Below are positions 26,492-39,529 of a stretch of DNA of 64,000 bases, piece by piece. Under the pieces are notes generated by a model, which was given only the letters and a program-made list of their open reading frames with translations, did no database searches and was not told the DNA's origin. Each line of letters starts with the position of its first letter. Position 1 is the stretch's first letter. The stretch spans positions 23,312,001-23,376,000 of the forward strand of contig OZ316892.1 in the NCBI GenBank assembly GCA_973895155.1, in the 5' to 3' direction. Origin of the DNA: Marsupella aquatica. Lineage: Eukaryota > Marchantiophyta. A program made the position numbers and the translations under genes.

Positions 26492-26750
26492 CTACTGCAG
26501 CTGGTCCATGTGAGGTGGGAAAAAAGTCGGGAAAAGTCAGGAGGAGTGACTTCGACAGCTGAAGGGGCATACTACGTAGTTCTACTGCAGCTGGTCCATG
26601 TGAGGTGGGAGAAAAGTCAGGAAAAGTCAGGAGGAGTCTCTTCGACAGCTGAAGGCATACTACGTAGTCCTACTGCAGCTGATCCTTGTGAGGTGGGAGA
26701 AAAGTCAGGAAAAGTCAGGAGGAGTCTTCAATTCGACAGCTGAAGTACTT
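26492..26750. repeat. ~90-bp tandem repeat, three copies
   Basis: Units start ctactgcagctg at 26492, 26582 and 26670 (spacing 90 and 88) and contain gtcaggaggagt and ttcgacagctgaag. It lies just beyond the 3' end of the cullin gene. Confidence 0.9.
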
Positions 26751-26819
26751 GAACCACAACTACTCATGGAGCATAGTCAAGAAGGGTTTCTTCAAACCGA
26801 AGTGCTTCAACGTACTACA

Positions 26820-29800
26820 TTAAGCGATATATCTTAACATATGACGATTATCTTTGTCCCGTTCCAAGAACTCTCGTTCGATGAGGTGTTCAATACGCGC
26901 CTTGATCAACTTTATTTCAGGCTGAATAACACAGAGCACACTTTGTATTAGTAAAACTTTTTCACTTGGATTAATAAGTGGCACACCATGCGTAGTAAAG
27001 CATCCACCGAATTCTTTGAGGAAAGAGCACACGTACTGAAATGGTACCTTGAATATTGGGCTTAGATGCTTAGCGCAATCAAGAAGAAGCTCTTGGTATG
27101 GCAAAACCTGGCGTCCTTTCAATATTTTGACAATGGATGCATCAACAGCAAAGGTTCTGTCTGCCTCGACAGCCTTAACAACTTTCTTCTTCTCATCCAT
27201 CGGAGGAAGAGGGATCTGTAGAAATAAAAAATTAAAAAATAAAATAAAATATATAGCCAAAATAATTAGTCAACTCCATATTGAGAGCAAGATCACATAT
27301 AGTTAATGCACGTACACCTTCAAGTACAACGTACGTCAGCTGCCCATGCACTAGCTCAGGCATTTAATATGATGGCACGCCCAGAATCAAAGATAATTAA
27401 ATAATACACAACAAACCTTGATGCTCCTCTCGTTGGAGGAAAATTCCATATTGAGGTTGAAAGAATCTGATGGGGTGACTCTCCTTGCATCTTGGGTTTT
27501 GATTAAAATCTTGTGCTTAGCACAAGACAGAGAATGCAATATTCGGACCATGTCTTCATCGTTAAGATTCAAACACCCCTTGATACCAGCAAAGCTAAGC
27601 GTATGAGCATTCTCTGTGTCGAAAAGAAGCAGCACAGCAGCCTGGAGAAAATTTGCAGGAAATCAAATGACGGGCCGGGAAATTATAGATCGAAAAGTAA
27701 TGTCCTGGAGAGACGTCCCATCGATCATAACTGTGAAGACAATCCAACAAGTCCTAATTAAAAAGTTGAAAAAGCTAATATACATATTAAGAAAATCTCA
27801 ACAGTTACCTGTATTGGTGTCATTATCAGCTGAATATGTAAATTGGCGTAGTCAACCGATTTCAAGGTACATGTTCCTAAAGAGGACATCCAGCTCAGAT
27901 TCTGTTTTGGTTTCTTTGTTTGATAGAAATCTGTGAAAACCTGCACACATCTCACCATTTCAGGAGGCAATACTAGATCTGGACGTCTGTAATTGGGCCA
28001 GGATGCAGTGTTGAACACCCTGACAGATAGTTGGATGCCTGCGGTGGATGCTCGACTTTGACTGAGGTAATCCTCAAATACCATTTGTATTTCCCTTGCT
28101 GTTGAGAGGTCGGCTACCTGGACATTCACCAAACTTCCGTCCATCAGTTATTTCTCCCGTTATTTCTCTGAAACATAGTGAAATTAAGTTCGATTACTTG
28201 AAGACCATGCTGATAATCTAGAAGCAACATACGTACCATGCCTTCCATTTTACATGTGTATTGATTTCCACACAGCTCCTTTAGCTGTGTCAGCATACTT
28301 TTCTCGTGATCATCATCGGGTTTCTTGTTATGGAGAAGCCTTCGAGCAAGCTTGTTCCTGGGGACAAAAGAGCAGCAAATTAAAAAGGAAGAGCGTAACT
28401 TGTTTAAATACCCATAGTCCAAGCTATGGATTGATTCCAAGAGAGTTTTGCAAAATGCCAAAACATATATTGGGACCCTGTAGACCAAAATAATTAAGCA
28501 AGTCTTGAATTACTGTGGCTGAAAGAATATCACAGATGAAGATAGCGGGTGCCTATAGCATGTAAATTTACTAAATCAAAATCACCTGTAAAATTCCGCA
28601 AAGAGATCTTTGTCACCCAGATAGGAAAATATCATGACAGCCTGGACGTATCAGCAACAAGGTGTAAGTGTAAATTTGGTCTACGTGTAGATGATATGCG
28701 GATGTGAATATGGTCTACCGAAACACAGTTAAGTCTTTTCGAATCAAGAAGAGCAGCTAACAACCATAAGCTAGATGAAATATATCCCGCCTGCCTCAAT
28801 GCACGTTCAAGAAGTTTGAATTGATTACTCTGACTATCTCAAATTTTCATCAGAACCCTTATATATACTAAAGAAATTGTGAGCAATGTCTTATGGAAAC
28901 GTTTTTTAGTAATTCAAAAAACCAGGCACCTTCGATAGACCATCTTCGATTTTCTCTCCTTCATCCAAGTTCTGACTGTCTTCCTTGTCCAGGAGACTAT
29001 CACAGAATATGGCAAGAAATTCTGCAGTGAGAGTTCCTCCTATTTTGTTGCAGAAGAATTCAAATGCCCCCTTTAAAGCCTGTAACAAGGTAACCAATGA
29101 GTACTCAGGATTTTCACCAAGCCTATTAATCGTCATAATATATCACTGCAATTCAAACAGTAATCTTGCAGACATACTGAGCTAGTAGCCCCAGAGTAAA
29201 ATATTAAAACGGCAGAATTTATTAGGTTTTCAAACCTTGGAGAAAAGAGGGTCGTTAGCAAAGCTTCCTTTAAGCCACTGGAGGTACTTGTCATGAAGGC
29301 GTATATAATTCCAAACCTGATTACAGTATACATGACAGCTAGCGCGGTGGCTCAAATTTAGCTTAAAAAGAGAATTGAATTACCAGAAAGTTTGTTGATC
29401 TTTGAAATCCACAAATTCTTGAGTAGTTCCAGATATGTATGAGTCTGAACTTTAGGTAGAGACTAGGGTAGAGCTAGACCTTGTATGTATAATTATGAAT
29501 GAAGGAGCTAAGTTTCAATTCCAAACAAATATATATTAATTAGTTTGGCCGGGGTGAAACCCGGCCCTAATAAAAAGATGAACAAGCCAAACCTACAGAC
29601 AAATGAGCCCGAAACTGTAAGCAATCTATCAGCTCGACCACTTTGCAGTTTGTCTATTAATTAAGGTGGATTATGGAAGATTAGACTTAATCAATTAATT
29701 TGACATCAAAAGCAAAACACTCATCTTGTATTGAAACAAAATAAGACATCATGAACTGGACTAATTAAGTACGTTTAGATCGAGTCATACCAGTTCTACG

Positions 29801-32800
29801 CATGCCTGTTCCTCCTTCTTTTCAGTCTGGAAATAATGAGAACAGATATTCAAGTTCAGTCTATCTCCCGAACTAGAGTAAAGTGATGTGGAAGAGATAT
29901 TTTATTTGAAACTGTGAGACATGCCAACTGCTACTCTACGCATCTGTCTAAGATAAGATAGAAGCTAGAGTTATATTATGTCACTAATCAATGAACAGCA
30001 CAAAACAGTCTAGAACTGGTGGACCTTTTAGCCCCTGTAAAAAAACATGACTAATGGCCAAAGAGCCACTTCTCCATATTCTCGTCTAACCAAAGCTATA
30101 CCTAGTATAATGCGAGGTATAATGTAACTATAGAGTCTGGGGTTCACTTGGATTTTTTAACAAGTACCTTCTTATACATAAGTGCAAGAGATTTGCCTTC
30201 ATCTATGATTTGCTGCAAAGCAAGGATATATGTAAACAATTGAACATGAGAAGGTTTTAATTCTTTATATGTATATAACATAACTATTTCATATATTTAC
30301 ATCCAAAGATATCTTAAAGAAACTTAACTTGTTTAATTTTGATATGGAAAGACTTGCTACATTAAAGTAATGTGATTGTTTAATATACGGGGTCATACTA
30401 GCCAATACTTTAGGAATTTAAAAGAAACTTTAGGGACATTTCTAAGCTGACTTGAACAAACATGAAACTTAAATTTTATTGATTAGTAAAAATTAAATTA
30501 AGTGAAAGTGAAAAACTTAACTTTGTCCAAACGAATTGTGTTTTCAAGTACAAACAAAATTTTTGGGTCATATGAATGTGGTAGATATACTCCCTTAAAA
30601 CAAACCTGTCGAACTATGGCTGCCATAGGCTCCAGCCAATTCGGAATACTGCAGAAGAGTTTGTACATCCTCCAGAGGTCTGCTGCCTGCAGTATGAACC
30701 AAGAAGTATATATCTCATTGACAAGGACCAGAAAAAGTTTCAACAAGCCAGGATACCTTAGTTAGATAGCTAGAAGCTTGGGAATAATATTTAGTGCACG
30801 AATAAAAGACGGTTTCCGGTCTTGTGTTAGTGAATAGTGTCCAATAGGATTAAGCAACTTTCCAATGATATATAGCTAGTATCATTCGACCTTAGGTATA
30901 TATTTCCATGCTGAGATAGATATGCAGATCGACTATGAACAGATCAAGGTAGTGAAAAGTAAGATTAAAACCTTGTTATCCCTCAACAGTGCTCGGCAGC
31001 CTGACTGGTCATCCTTTAAGAGCGCATTAGCATATCTAAGAAGCAGCTCATGTTGAACTGTCTGCGCGCATCATATGAAGAAAATAAATGACTAAGAATG
31101 GTGGGCATGTAGTAAAACAAGTCACGGGCTTCGTTCTACAGACTTGTCATTTGATAGGCCTATTCTATAGACTAAGGAATATCTAATTAAGGAACAACTC
31201 ACGGGCTTCTATTTTTTAATTGTAACTCATTTGATACTTCAAATAGTCTACAGTCGGTCAATTTCAATATCAATGACCTTTCCTGGATGCAAACACATAC
31301 CTACAGCATGAAGAAAATCAATATACGTTCCTTCCGCTCTGGGCGCAGATGGAACCTAGGAGGAAATTTGATCTTGAATGGCTTGAAATAGAACAATTTA
31401 ACACACCTCCAAAAGCTTGGGTTCACTTGTGGCCTGCAGGTAATCAGCTGCCCTTTCCTTCTCTCTTTCGAGACATTCTTCAGCCTGAGTGTGAAGATCA
31501 ACGCACTTATATATCACTGATGAGCCACACTAGCTTGTAATACTGCAGAGGACCGGCCCTACTGATGCAATTATATTACATATATGTCAAGTAGATCTGC
31601 AAGTAACACAAACCTTGAGCATGTATCCTGAGAAGGAGCTCACTCGAATCCAAGATGCTGCCTTTGTGGAATAGTAGGCTGTAGTACATGCTAGCATTTC
31701 ATCCTCAAAGTCCTTCTCGTAGGCTTCCATGCCGCCGATCTCCTTGAATGTTTCCAGAGTTTTCTTAAGGAGGGGTCTATTAATCTGCTCACCCATTCGT
31801 TCTCGGGAAATCTGTCACCATGCACATCATCAATTTAAGTAAGCTGACAGCCAATTAAATTCAGCCTTTACAATAGCTAGCAACTATCTACACTTAGTTC
31901 AGACTTAAATATGAACGACTAGAATGCATGGTGCATCAGAATCATTTGTACACTAGAATGCATGGTGCATCAGAATCATTTGTACGTACCCAAGAGATGA
32001 GAACGTTCTTGATATTGAACTTCAGTTTAGTGTAAACCTGCAAGAAAGCCGGCCGAGGACTCTTCATTAACACCTAACGGTTTTCTACCCAGGCATCATC
32101 TAGAAAACTCCACAGGAAGATGATTAATTACAATAATGGCCTGAGTATTTAGAAGCTGCTAAAAAACCTTTTTGAGGCTCCCAAAATATAGAATATATAT
32201 GTATATTAGCAACGCATCTGGATTATCCATGCCTGCACCTGATTTTGGAAGCTGGCGTGAGAAACGTCTTTTACACTTGGCAACTGAGTTTTAGTGAAGC
32301 AGCGGTCCAGGTGTACGAACAAATATGAGATCCTCCTCATCAATTTTGCGTAATTCTCCCATCTATTCACAAACTCTCTCAACAGGACTTCATCATGTTT
32401 TTCTATCAGTGAAGTAAAAACCTGTCCCAAAAGATTTAGTCCAAGTTAGAATTTACGGCAGCTCCATCAAACATCCACTCAATGTCATAATACTTTCCAT
32501 ATGGCTATATAATTAAGGATGGTAATAAGGATGGTGAAATCAGTGCTGCCATTATATACCATGCCACTACCCATCCGGACGTTCCTACATGCACCAACAT
32601 GCTTTGGTAATACGAGTAGCAATAATTATGCAAAAGCATAATTGAATTTCAAGGGAAAGAATCGCATGCACTGTGACAGACTGATAGTTTTCAGTAATTC
32701 ACAAGAAAGATTGACAGTCATTCCTCAAAATAATCTACAACGCCAACCCAGCCTAAAATACAGCCTTGTCAATTAATAGTTTAGGGTTTAGTCACTTAAT

Positions 32801-33281
32801 TCAAGTTTAGGGTTTGCAAAGATCCTTCCAACGAAACATACAAGAACGAACTTAAATCTTGCCTGAGACCCACTTACCATTTTGGTGGCGTGGTCGGAGC
32901 ACCGCTTGTACCTGTCATTCATCTGCAGTATTTTGAAATTTTCCTTATGGCTATCTGGGAAACGGAGGGGCAGACGGTGTACATTACTGGAGCAAGTGAT
33001 GGTTAAGGCACAATGTTTTAAACGGATACTGACATAGACAGATGGTTAATTAGACTTCGATCACATACAGAATGCGGAAACTCGATCTCTCGATCTCTCT
33101 TTCTCTCTCTCTATCCCTCTCTCTTTTGCTCATTTAAATTCGAATCCGCTAAAAATGGATACAAGGACAGCGTAGCGTATTCCCTCGAGCGAAAACCATG
33201 TAGAACTGCCTTTTCGAGTCCTTCCTGGATCAATATCCAGGCCTGATCAAACTCCATCGCTTCCCAATGGCTCATTGTCAT
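26820..33281 (-). CDS. CUL1-type cullin
   Basis: Scaffold subunit of SCF-type cullin-RING ubiquitin ligases, nucleus and cytosol. Many short exons (about 17 or 18) on the minus strand cover nearly the whole family length. In order: [23 protein letters not shown] (33281-33170, first exon); LLREFVNRW and LFVHLDRCF (32421-32239); [19 protein letters not shown] and [10 protein letters not shown] (about 31800-31620); [10 protein letters not shown] (30.7 kb); [29 protein letters not shown] (29.1 kb); [21 protein letters not shown] plus YTCKMEGMV (28.4 kb); [31 protein letters not shown] (28.1 kb); [19 protein letters not shown] (27.5 kb); and the cullin-Nedd8 part with [10 protein letters not shown], whose Lys in ILK is the expected neddylation site. 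It ends [20 protein letters not shown] at 26822-26820. Closest to CUL1 by eye, yet clearly divergent. The stretch between the first exon and 32.94 kb, where the Skp1-binding helix belongs, was not recognised. Confidence 0.85.
31918..31985. repeat. 34-bp tandem duplication in a cullin intron
   Basis: actagaatgcatggtgcatc...tttgtac occurs twice with period 34, next to the donor site of the exon at 32037-31990. Confidence 0.85.
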
Positions 33282-33289
33282 TGACACTA

Positions 33290-34575
33290 CCAGCTGTCCA
33301 AACCTTGACTAGCTCCCTCTTCCGTGGCTAGCTTAAGACAGACTTCAAACCTGTCCTGCCAAGTTTCCTTGCCCTGAGCTAGTTAGCAAGCGCCTATCCT
33401 ACCTAAGCCCAACTAATACCTGTTTCAACTCTGCTCCTAGCCCTATCCGTCTTTTCATTCTCTAGCCAGCAGAGTTTCAAGAATGCCAATCCTGTCGTAG
33501 CTAGGAGTCAATTACTCATCCAAGAAATATCCTGCCCACACCGCGCGTCAATGCTTGAAACACGCAGTTATCAGAAACTTCGATCTCACATTAATAATGT
33601 GCACCTCACTGAAATATTGATGACTTAGGAAGAGAGACAGTCGGCAGGCCCGGACAACGACAGCCGGAGCAATACCGCGCCGCACGAGAGAGAAGGCAGA
33701 GCCGGAGCGTGGCGAGCACTACGGGGCCGCAAGAGCGTCCTAACTTCTAGACCGGAAGATGCACCCAGGAGGAAGGCCAACGCTCCTTAAATAGTGTCGG
33801 CTTCAGCTGATTCAACCTTGAAATAACTAACACGGATAGGAAGACCTACAGTACTGGCAGGAAGGCCGGTTGGTCAGTGATGGTGACTGGCCTATGGCAG
33901 AAGGGCAGTGCTACCAATGAGACACTGACCAGTAACGGAGGCTGTCCATTTGGGACACGAAACGTACTCTCTACGCTTCCAGGTCCGTCGGCCTGGCCAC
34001 ACCCACGTGCACCACCTGGCAGTCTCCCTCACCAGGGCTCCCGATGGCCTCGGGTCTTGCCCCTGGATTCCACTTCCTACTCCTAGCCTTCGCAGGTGAC
34101 CTCCACCTCTCTGACATATATGTATGGGCTCTCATCTGGCCATAGCTGGCCGGGGCTCCAATTCTCACCTGGCCGGAAGCTACTTGACCGTCCTCAGAAG
34201 TAGGCCTATGACCGTCCATGCCCAAGGCCTCCGCTCCGCCAGCCATAGGATTACTGTGTCGAAAGGACCTATCTTTCACATACTTGATCGAAAAATGTAG
34301 AAATAAAATTAAAAACTCAGGCACCGGGTCATATTACTTGGGTACACAAACCTTAGTTAGTTCAACAATATGTCACAATTATCCATGAGTGGTATATATG
34401 CTTACAGTAGACCAGTTACCTCCAACTTGACCATATAATAATTAAACCTAACCCAAGCTAGCAAGATGAAATAAATGTCAAGACCCCCAGAGACCTGATC
34501 GAGGCCGATACAACCAGGACTCTCAGTAAGGAGGGAACTCAGAGGGTAAGGGTCTTAATTTGAGACCTGCACTAA
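33290..34575. other. Intergenic DNA, no gene recognised
   Basis: The probable promoter of the cullin gene lies at its left edge. The rest has somewhat higher G+C at 33.6-34.2 kb and no supportable gene. Confidence 0.45.
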
Positions 34576-34579
34576 GGTT

Positions 34580-34880
34580 GCATGGAGAGGTACAGCTGGA
34601 GAGGAGACCGGATGTTACCCCATGGACCAGGAAAGATGAGGATGGAAGTTTGGGTCGACCAGGAGTAGAGGCGGTTGGAGAGGTACAGCTGGAGAGGAGA
34701 CCAGATGTTACCCCATGCATGAGCCCGGAAAGATGAGGATGGAAGTTTGGGTCGACCAGGCGGGAGTAAAGGCGGTTGGAGAGGTACAGCTGGAGATCGA
34801 GGAGACCGGACGTTACCCCATGGACCCGGAAATATGAGGATGGATCGTTTGGGTCGACCAGGAGTAGAGGCGGTTTAAAG
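34580..34880. repeat. ~95-100 bp tandem repeat, three copies
   Basis: Units start gagaggtacagctgg at about 34585, 34678 and 34779 and contain gatgttacccc, gatgaggatgga and tttgggtcgaccagg. Confidence 0.9.
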
Positions 34881-35008
34881 GGATAGATGGAGGACCCTAA
34901 GTAACGTATGTTCTTAACTATACTAGCCCGTCAGATTAATCCTCAGAGGCATTACGATCCAAACTGTCAACGCAGCGCGCAGGGACAGCGGCTGATCGAT
35001 ATATGACG

Positions 35009-35019
35009 CTATATATACC
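35009..35019 (+). promoter_or_regulatory. TATA box of the histone H1 locus (putative)
   Basis: ctatatatacc, about 270 bases before the H1 ATG. The position would give a long 5' leader; a call by sequence only. Confidence 0.35.
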
Positions 35020-35287
35020 TGACTGGAGAAGGACTTGAAATATATCCACACTAGTAAGGTACGTCCTTTTAAGCCTTAGGTGTGTGAGAGATCGAGCTCA
35101 GTCACATTGTTTTCCTCAATTAAGTTATATAGTGACTACGTTGTGAGCGGCAGTTGGTCATCTCGTGTTGATCGAATTAAGAGCAGCTCTGTTCCGTGGT
35201 TTCTAGATCGATCGAACTGGGAGTGTTGATACGTACTCCTAATTACTTTGCACATCCTGATTGATTGATGTTAAAGAAATAAAGACC

Positions 35288-35960
35288 ATGGCAACCACTG
35301 AAGATGTTCCTGCCACAGAGCCAGTCACCAAATGCACCTCCCCTGCTGAGATTCCTGCTACCAAGCCTGTCCAGAAGCTTGAGAAGGAGAAGAAGACTAA
35401 AGTCTTGAAGGCTCTCCCTGAGAACCCACGGCACGTGCGAACGATGATTAAGGGAGCTATTGCTTCTCTGAAGGAGAGAAAGGCATGGAGTCACTACGCC
35501 ATTGCGAAGTATTTGGAGGATAAATACAAGAGTTCCCTTCCTCCCAACTTCAAGAAGACTTTGTCTGTTCAGCTTGAGAATTTGACGGCGAGTGGGAAGT
35601 TGACCAAGGTGTAAAGCTCCTTCAAGTTGCCGAAAGAGTCGTTGAAGAGGGTGAGGAAGGCACCTATGCCAGTGAAGACCATCAAGGGTGCAGTCGCATC
35701 GAAGGCAGTGAAAAAGACTCGTTGTCAGCCTCAGACAGCTCCCAAGACTAGACGAAGTCAGGCATGAGACGTACGTACCTCTCTTAAGATTGCGAAAGAA
35801 GCAAAGAAAAAAACGATGGTAGCCAAGATCATGCAAGCCTGCAAAGGCCACAAAGAAGGTGAACCCAGGGAAGGCTCCAGCTAAGCAGAGGGTCTCGACT
35901 CCAAAGAAGTCTGCAAGGAGGAAATCTCCAGCCCCAAGGAGAATTGCCGCAACAAGCTAG
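35288..35960 (+). pseudogene. Linker histone H1, broken by stops
   Basis: ATG at 35288 opens an N-terminal tail, then a winged-helix H1/H5 globular domain with RTMIKGAIASLKERKAWSHY, IAKYLEDKY and LENLTASGKLTKV. A TAA at 35612-35614 sits exactly where the family has a lysine (KV-K-SSFKL). The same frame then continues SSFKLPKESLKRVRKAP and a basic Lys/Ala/Pro tail to a TGA at 35765-35767. After a one-base shift near 35830 the tail resumes as KPAKATKKVNPGKAPAKQR to TAG at 35960. A single-base change (AAA or AAG to TAA) explains the first stop. A truncated globular-domain-only protein of 108 residues could still be made. No intron is visible, so a retrocopy is possible, though no poly(A) tract was seen. 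Confidence 0.85.
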
Positions 35961-35969
35961 CAGGGTTTT

Positions 35970-38900
35970 AGGGCTCTCATCCACATGTTTATTCTCATCT
36001 ACATAAATATTATCGATCGAGGTCTGCATCAACTGGAGTGCCGCACCACCAGAAAGTCTCATTTATCGATCTTATCTGCCACGAACATATCTTATTTCCA
36101 GTGAACTAATATATTCAGTAAAACGGCAAAACTAAACAGCAGTCAGGAAGATGCAATTCAACTTACACTGGTTTTAATTACAGATGACAGATAAGTTTTT
36201 GGTTTCAGTGGATTCCAACTGGAGGTGGCCGGCTCTGGCACGCACCTAGCTCCAAGCTCCAAGGCTCACTTATCTGTTTGTAGTGAGCTTGTCAATCAGA
36301 ATTAGCACGTATCATTCTTCAGTGAGCAACAATATAAGTGAGCTCGATCACTTAGGTCTTGTTTATTTTGTAGTTTTGCTAATTACTAAATGGTTTGTCT
36401 AGGCTAGTATTGGCTAGGTGTCAGACTCCTCTGATAAATCTAGCTCTCTTATTTTTGGTTGCTAGAGACACACTGTTGGGTTGACCGCAGGAGGCTGGTG
36501 TAGTTCCAGCTTCGCCTGGGCTTTCAGATTTGTACATTTCTAGTTCATTTTCCGAAAATGAAATGGTTTAGGAGGTAAAAAAAGAAAAGAAAAAACAGTC
36601 AAGGACGGCATCCCTCATGCATGGGAAAGTGTCGGGTCTCATGCAGGCGTCTTACTCTGGATCCATATTCACAAAGTGCGCCGACTTCGATTCATATAAG
36701 GGGTCAGAAACACAAGTCTTAGAAGTAAGATAATCGGGAATAGCCTAGCTTAAACAACCATCAACACATACTGAATTAGACTTATGTAAAGATAAAAATG
36801 TGGGCTAGGAATATTCACTGTGCATTGCTATTGGTCTGACTACATAGATATTAACATGAAGTGCCTCTAGGCCCATTTATTCCGCCATATGATTACAGAA
36901 TTTGTTAAAAATTTGGGGCTTTCAGATGGCGTTTTCAGCTGGCAGTTGGGTGCAACTAGATCTCTACTTCATCTGGACAGCGCCTATGTGTCTTTTCATT
37001 CGTACGTTTAAACATAATTATATATTGGTCTGCCGTGGTTCAAGTCCTTTGCAGCTAGCCTGGAACCCGGTTCCTTAGTTAGCGGGTTCCTTCGTTAGCT
37101 ATTAGTTTTCCCATCCTTTTGTTGCCGAGTTACTGCTATAATTATTTTCCTTGGCAAAACTGTCACGGCCCCAGGTAGGAAATCAAATTTATCCTATCAA
37201 ATGTGCGACTTTTACCTAGTTTTATGTTGGTATTCTTAAACCCTACTGACAATAAATACAATCTTACAGGATTTGTATGTTCCCCTTGCATGTAATAACA
37301 GGGGTTTGCCAAATCTCTCATGTTCATCTAGGGGGTTTTCACACTTACCTCCAAACACTAGAATTGTCCATAATCTTTAACCAAAGCATCAATCTTGGGT
37401 TTCCAAACACTGTCAATGAGTTCAAATGGGCAATGATACATAACTGACATCATGGATGCTTGCACTCTATCTACAAAATGTAATTGCACAGAAAAGAAAT
37501 CAAAGTTTGAACCCTAGTAAACCAGGCCCGTGACGAAGGGGTCAATCATAAAGGCTGAACCATGGGTTGGTCACAAAGGCTGAACCATTACACAACTTCA
37601 AGATGTGTTAAGTAAATGGTTGTATTTGCGTTTGATTTTGCGGATGAAAGTCATGTTTCACATATGACTTATGACATTTTTCAAGTATTCCTGAAAAACC
37701 AGGAGTTATCTTGAATTAATTTCAAGTTCAAGTGATCAATCATCATGAAAAAGAATTCTTCTATCTTTGAGTACGGGTTCTTTGCATCAAAATATTTGTC
37801 AACTCATTCTCTACCAACATCTTTTGTGGTTCACTCGACTTTGGAACCAAATTGACTAATTAGAGAGTGACACCAAGTTGAACGCACATCTTGTAAAACT
37901 TGAAGCTTTCACCCCACTTTATTGTACTCTTTGATCTTTCAATTTTATATCTGACACTCAGCATACAAGCATGGTAATAATTCACAACCATGTAAACAAT
38001 TAGCAGATAAATAGTATCTCATCATAGATTGCATTGTTGAAGGTATTATGTACCCAAATGCCTTGCCTATGCATAAACTATAGCTGGTTGAGGGGCAGAT
38101 TATAAACTATTTTTGTGAAGAATGTATGCAGAGAAAAGAGCTTCGAAGCATTTCCAACTATTAAAGTAGCAAGTTTGAACTATTAAACTAGCAATTTTCT
38201 TTCACTCTATCCATATTTTGTTCTTTCTTTTCTAAGGTCCCTAGTAACTTAAAAGATGCTCTTATTTAGCCCCTTCAAAAGAGTAGTCACTCTTCCGGGT
38301 GAAGAATAAAAGTATTATTTTCTTAGCAATATTACTCCCCTCCTTTTTTAATCCTCCCATCTTATTTAGCCCCGGCCTTTAAAAGAGTCGTTGCTCTTCC
38401 AAGTGACCCATTTCCCCGCCCATTTCACCCAAAGAAAAGAAATAAAAAAGAATGGAATATATTCTTCCACACAAAAAGGTCCCTTAAAAAGAGTCGCCCC
38501 TATTATTGAGCCCCTTAGAAAGAGTGTCCCAGGTGAAGAATAAAATTTCTTAATCTCTTAACAATAATACTCCCCTCCTTTTTTTTCCTCCCCTCTTGTT
38601 TAGCCGCTTTAAAAGTCTGAGTCGTCCCTCTTCCAGGTGACCCATTTCACCCCTGCCAAGAAAATAAATAAAAAAGAATGGAATGCTCCCACAGAAAAAG
38701 GACCCTTAAAAAGGGTTGCCTCTCTTATTGAGCGCCTTGGAAAGGATGTCCCTGCAGGTAACCCATTTCATCCACATGAAAAATAAATTAAAATAGAGAG
38801 ACTAAAAAAGAAACACATTGAAAGTTGGAGAGAATAAAGTATGAGGGAAATCAAAAAAGAAAGAGGAAAGCGCATTGGAAGTCTGAGAGAATAGAGTATG

Positions 38901-39480
38901 ACTGTACGAGGGAGCCATTGCTGAAGTATACACTAAGAGGCCAATTCCATTGTGTTCATATGGGAGTTTGTAAACTTCCATATCAATACTAAAATAGTAC
39001 ATAAATCTCCAATCATAGTATTAATATATTCGGGCTACAAAATGATGTCAATGTGTTCTAAATGGGTAATGATACTTGAATTGATACCTAGCGCAGTGGG
39101 GAGATTCCCCTTACATCTAGCAAAATGTTACTCTTAAAAGTACTACTTGTGAAGAGATTTTAGGAACTTTAGTTCTACCCTTTGCTTCTACCCCATTGCA
39201 CTTCTACCCCGGCCTATGCACGTTTTCTTCCTTCTTTGTTACAATGATGGGAGCGGAATCATGGGAGACACCTCAAAAAATGAGAGTATCACACATGATG
39301 GGAAGGCCGTAGATCTGGAAAACACAACACAACACAATAAAATGGTCTCCATATTAGTAGTCAATAGTCGATACTTCTAGATCTCCTTACCACAAGCAGG
39401 TACATGTCTTTTCTGCAATGAAACTTCTTCATCAAAGGCAGGTCCCAGAGGGGGCAAGCCTAGCTATTCTAGTCATTAAT
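35970..39480. other. Intergenic, AT-rich
   Basis: Contains diverged repeated blocks at about 38220-38770 (cccttaaaaagagtcg, ttccaggtgacccatttcacc, gaagaataaaa). No gene is supportable. Confidence 0.5.
38220..38770. repeat. Diverged ~120-bp direct repeats
   Basis: Blocks such as cttaaaaagagt, cttccaggtgacccatttcacccc and aaagaaataaaaaagaatgga recur three or more times in the same order. Confidence 0.65.
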
Positions 39481-39481
39481 T

Positions 39482-39485
<4 letters not shown>

Positions 39486-39524
<39 letters not shown>
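39486..39524. repeat. (GA)n microsatellite
   Basis: About 19 uninterrupted GA dinucleotides. Confidence 0.97.
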
Positions 39525-39526
<2 letters not shown>

Positions 39527-39529
39527 ATT

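Noticed and set aside
37025-37060. tRNA B-box (gtggttcaagtcc)
   Set aside because: No T-stem partner, no A-box and no acceptor pairing around it.
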